64,000 nt of DNA. Source: an uncultured Methanospirillum sp. GTDB lineage: Archaea; Halobacteriota; Methanomicrobia; Methanomicrobiales; Methanospirillaceae. This document shows positions 62,615 through 64,000 of the stretch, one piece after another. Location of the stretch: the NCBI RefSeq assembly GCF_963668475.1, contig NZ_OY764544.1:3843986-3907985 (forward strand). Direction: 5' to 3'. The position numbers were made by a program, and so were the translations under genes. The notes beneath the pieces were generated by a model. The model saw only the letters and a list, made by a program, of their open reading frames with translations, ran no database searches and was not told the origin of the DNA. Numbering within the stretch: position 1 is the first letter of the stretch; each line of letters starts with the position of its first letter.

Positions 62615-62779
62615 ATTTTCACCTTCCCGTTGTCCGGTATTATTCTTAGGGGAATTCTGCTAGAAAAAAATTCGCGTGATATTTTCGAGAACCAGAAATA
62701 AGGTGCTTGTTACCTTCAATCATTAAAATGAAATTCTTCCTTCCTGATTGAATACCGGCGGGCATGAACTGCGAGAGAG

Positions 62780-62842
62780 AGTCGCACTTATAGGTAGTGG
62801 CAAACTTTCTGGAAAGATTGCCTTAAACTATGAAGTGCGACT
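62780..62842. repeat. 63-nt multi-stage stem-loop between genes
   Basis: Symmetrical palindrome. The outer arms are AGTCGCACTT (62780-62789) and AAGTGCGACT (62833-62842), then ATAG/CTAT, then GGCAA (62799-62803) with TTGCC (62818-62822), then CTTT (62805-62808) with AAAG (62813-62816) around a CTGG loop. Five-base internal loops (GTAGT and TTAAA) face each other. No gene overlaps it in the 441-base gap 62615-63055, which is otherwise featureless. It could be a small mobile palindrome or a structured RNA. Confidence 0.55.
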
Positions 62843-63055
62843 TGGATCCATGTCAAAAAACCTCCGATAGACTACGATTATTCCAAGATCTTAATCTTCC
62901 TAGAAATCAGAACACTCCATCAGCTCGCATTAAAACGCGAACAATGATAATGGGTGGAACGGCCGGTTAATGTATATATCCAGAATCCCTGTAGAAATAA
63001 CCTTATCTGGTAAAAAACCCTTTAGAACCATATCGGGAACGGGCCAGGTTTAACA

Positions 63056-64000
63056 ATGACTGATATTCATACCATACTGCAGAAGGATCTAAAAAAACTC
63101 ACCAACCCAGCAAATCTTCTCCAGGTTGCCTTCATCGTGGCTATCTTCATTGTTCTTTACCTCATAAGCACGATAAATTACATCCTCTTTCATGGGGTCG
63201 TTGAACTCGCTGGTATCGCAGTTGCATTCTCAATCTTCATCATCATCTGGAATACCCGCAGTGACATCAACGATGCATTTTTCCTGATTGTGGGCATCTC
63301 GTTCCTCTTCATCGGAGGAATTGATCTTGTGCATACCCTTGCGTATAAAGGGATGGGAGTATTTCCCGGAAACAGTTCGGACCTCCCTACCCAACTCTGG
63401 ATTGCAGCACGATACTTCCAGAGCATCACGTTCCTTATAGGGGCACTCTTCATTGGCAGATCGATTACCAAAGACCGGAAATATGATGCCGGGATTATCA
63501 TCACAGCCTGCACGGCTGCCTGCACCCTGTTCTTTCTCAGCATCTTTGTATGGCAGAACTTCCCGCACTGCTTCATCGAAGGCAACGGGCTCACCCCGTT
63601 CAAGATCGCAAGCGAGTATCTCATCTCACTTATCCTTATTGCCACGATTATTATCCTGTACCTGAGACGAGAACACTTCGATCATAAAGTCTGGCAGTTC
63701 CTTATTGCTGCGCAGGTATTCCTCATCCTTGGCGAACTGGCATTCACTTCCTATGTCTCAGTATTCGGGTATATGAACCTGCTCGGCCACCTCTTCCGGC
63801 TCATATCAGTCTACCTGTTCTACCGGGCATTTATCGTTATCAGCCTGACCCGGCCATATGACCTCCTCCTTCGCGATCTGAAAGAGAAGGAGGATGCACT
63901 GCAGGAGAGCGTGGAACGGTTCCGGGCGGTCTTTAACCAGACATTTCACCTGATGGGAGTTCTGGACCCTCAGGGAACCCTGGTGGAAATCAACACCGTT
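63056..64000 (+). CDS. MASE3-PAS sensor protein, N-terminal part (3' end outside window)
   Basis: The frame from ATG 63056 stays open to the window end (315 codons). Residues about 20-265 form a membrane sensor with about eight helices. It includes GGIDLVHTLAYKGMGVFPGNSSDLPTQLWIAARY, the typical signature of MASE3 domains. A PAS domain starts near residue 285 (ESVERFRAVFNQTFHLMGVLDPQGTLVEIN). A histidine kinase or other output domain probably follows outside the window. MASE3 sensors are common in Methanomicrobiales; the signal is unknown. Confidence 0.85.
   Translation, partial: MTDIHTILQKDLKKLTNPANLLQVAFIVAIFIVLYLISTINYILFHGVVELAGIAVAFSIFIIIWNTRSDINDAFFLIVGISFLFIGGIDLVHTLAYKGMGVFPGNSSDLPTQLWIAARYFQSITFLIGALFIGRSITKDRKYDAGIIITACTAACTLFFLSIFVWQNFPHCFIEGNGLTPFKIASEYLISLILIATIIILYLRREHFDHKVWQFLIAAQVFLILGELAFTSYVSVFGYMNLLGHLFRLISVYLFYRAFIVISLTRPYDLLLRDLKEKEDALQESVERFRAVFNQTFHLMGVLDPQGTLVEINTV

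Noticed and set aside
1-64000. CRISPR arrays or known defence islands
   Set aside because: No regularly spaced repeats with spacers and no Cas or restriction genes were seen.

Overview
The window looks like a piece of a Methanomicrobiales methanogen chromosome, most like Methanospirillum. This is inferred from gene content, not from a database match. Archaeal markers include aIF5A, diphthine synthase, NusA-like KH protein, an AglJ-type N-glycosylation transferase, class III pilin and UPF0215/DUF99. Methanogen markers include a CfbC-type reductase (coenzyme F430), an RFAP-synthase-like GHMP protein (methanopterin), an F420H2-oxidase flavoprotein, an F420-type beta subunit beside glutamate synthase, and HypA/HypE. 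A phosphoribulokinase together with 6-phospho-3-hexuloisomerase points to the archaeal reductive hexulose-phosphate-type pathway known from Methanospirillum.

Layout. 1-6.9 kb: end of purB, an M42 peptidase, an aminotransferase/PHI pair, and an unusual operon of Mrp ATPase, small unknown protein and ACT-ACT-metallo-beta-lactamase protein. 7-14 kb: two paralogous membrane-anchored surface proteins, aIF5A, IMPase/FBPase with NAD kinase, TPR and CARDB surface proteins. 14-22 kb: CheW, AbrB-PhoU regulator, GNAT/DUF2156 pair, a dockerin-tailed secreted protein, a receiver-GAF-PAS protein, and a BaiN-like flavoprotein. 22-28.3 kb is a loose accessory region: a 1.1 kb gene-free stretch with clustered TCGCGGAA repeats and an 18-nt match to the 16S rRNA 5' end, thiC, an AT-rich receiver/HTH-PAS pair, decayed gene remnants and a broken PIN toxin locus. 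28.3-36.6 kb: tRNA-Gly(CCC), aglJ, DUF99, pilin, glnA and, divergently, a split glutamate synthase with an F420-type electron-input subunit.

36.7-55.6 kb is mostly housekeeping: radical SAM protein, cis-prenyltransferase with a convergent catalytically degenerate paralogue, dph5, hisE, nusA-like, cfbC, PRK, desulfoferrodoxin, FprA, HDAC-like and hydantoinase-like proteins, DUF2148, RFAP-synthase-like protein, DedA, hypA and hypE. 55.6-62 kb is a mobile island: an AT-rich membrane glycosyltransferase-like gene, an IS110 transposase with a structured non-coding upstream end, and an IS630 transposase split by a precisely bounded ISH3-type element (18-bp ends, 5-bp target duplication). The island ends in a response regulator that has lost its N-terminus. 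62-64 kb: GNAT, an elaborate 63-nt stem-loop, and the start of a MASE3-PAS sensor that runs off the window.

How the parts fit: glnA and the glutamate synthase operon form a divergent ammonium-assimilation locus. Desulfoferrodoxin and FprA form an oxygen/superoxide defence pair. PRK and PHI belong to one sugar-phosphate route. UppS, its paralogue, AglJ and the 520-aa membrane protein are linked through lipid-linked glycan synthesis. No complete new defence system or CRISPR array is visible. The most notable items are the split-duty cis-prenyltransferase pair, the F420-type glutamate synthase operon, the ACT-MBL operon, the reconstructable nested insertion, the possible IS110 bridge-RNA end and several structured intergenic segments.
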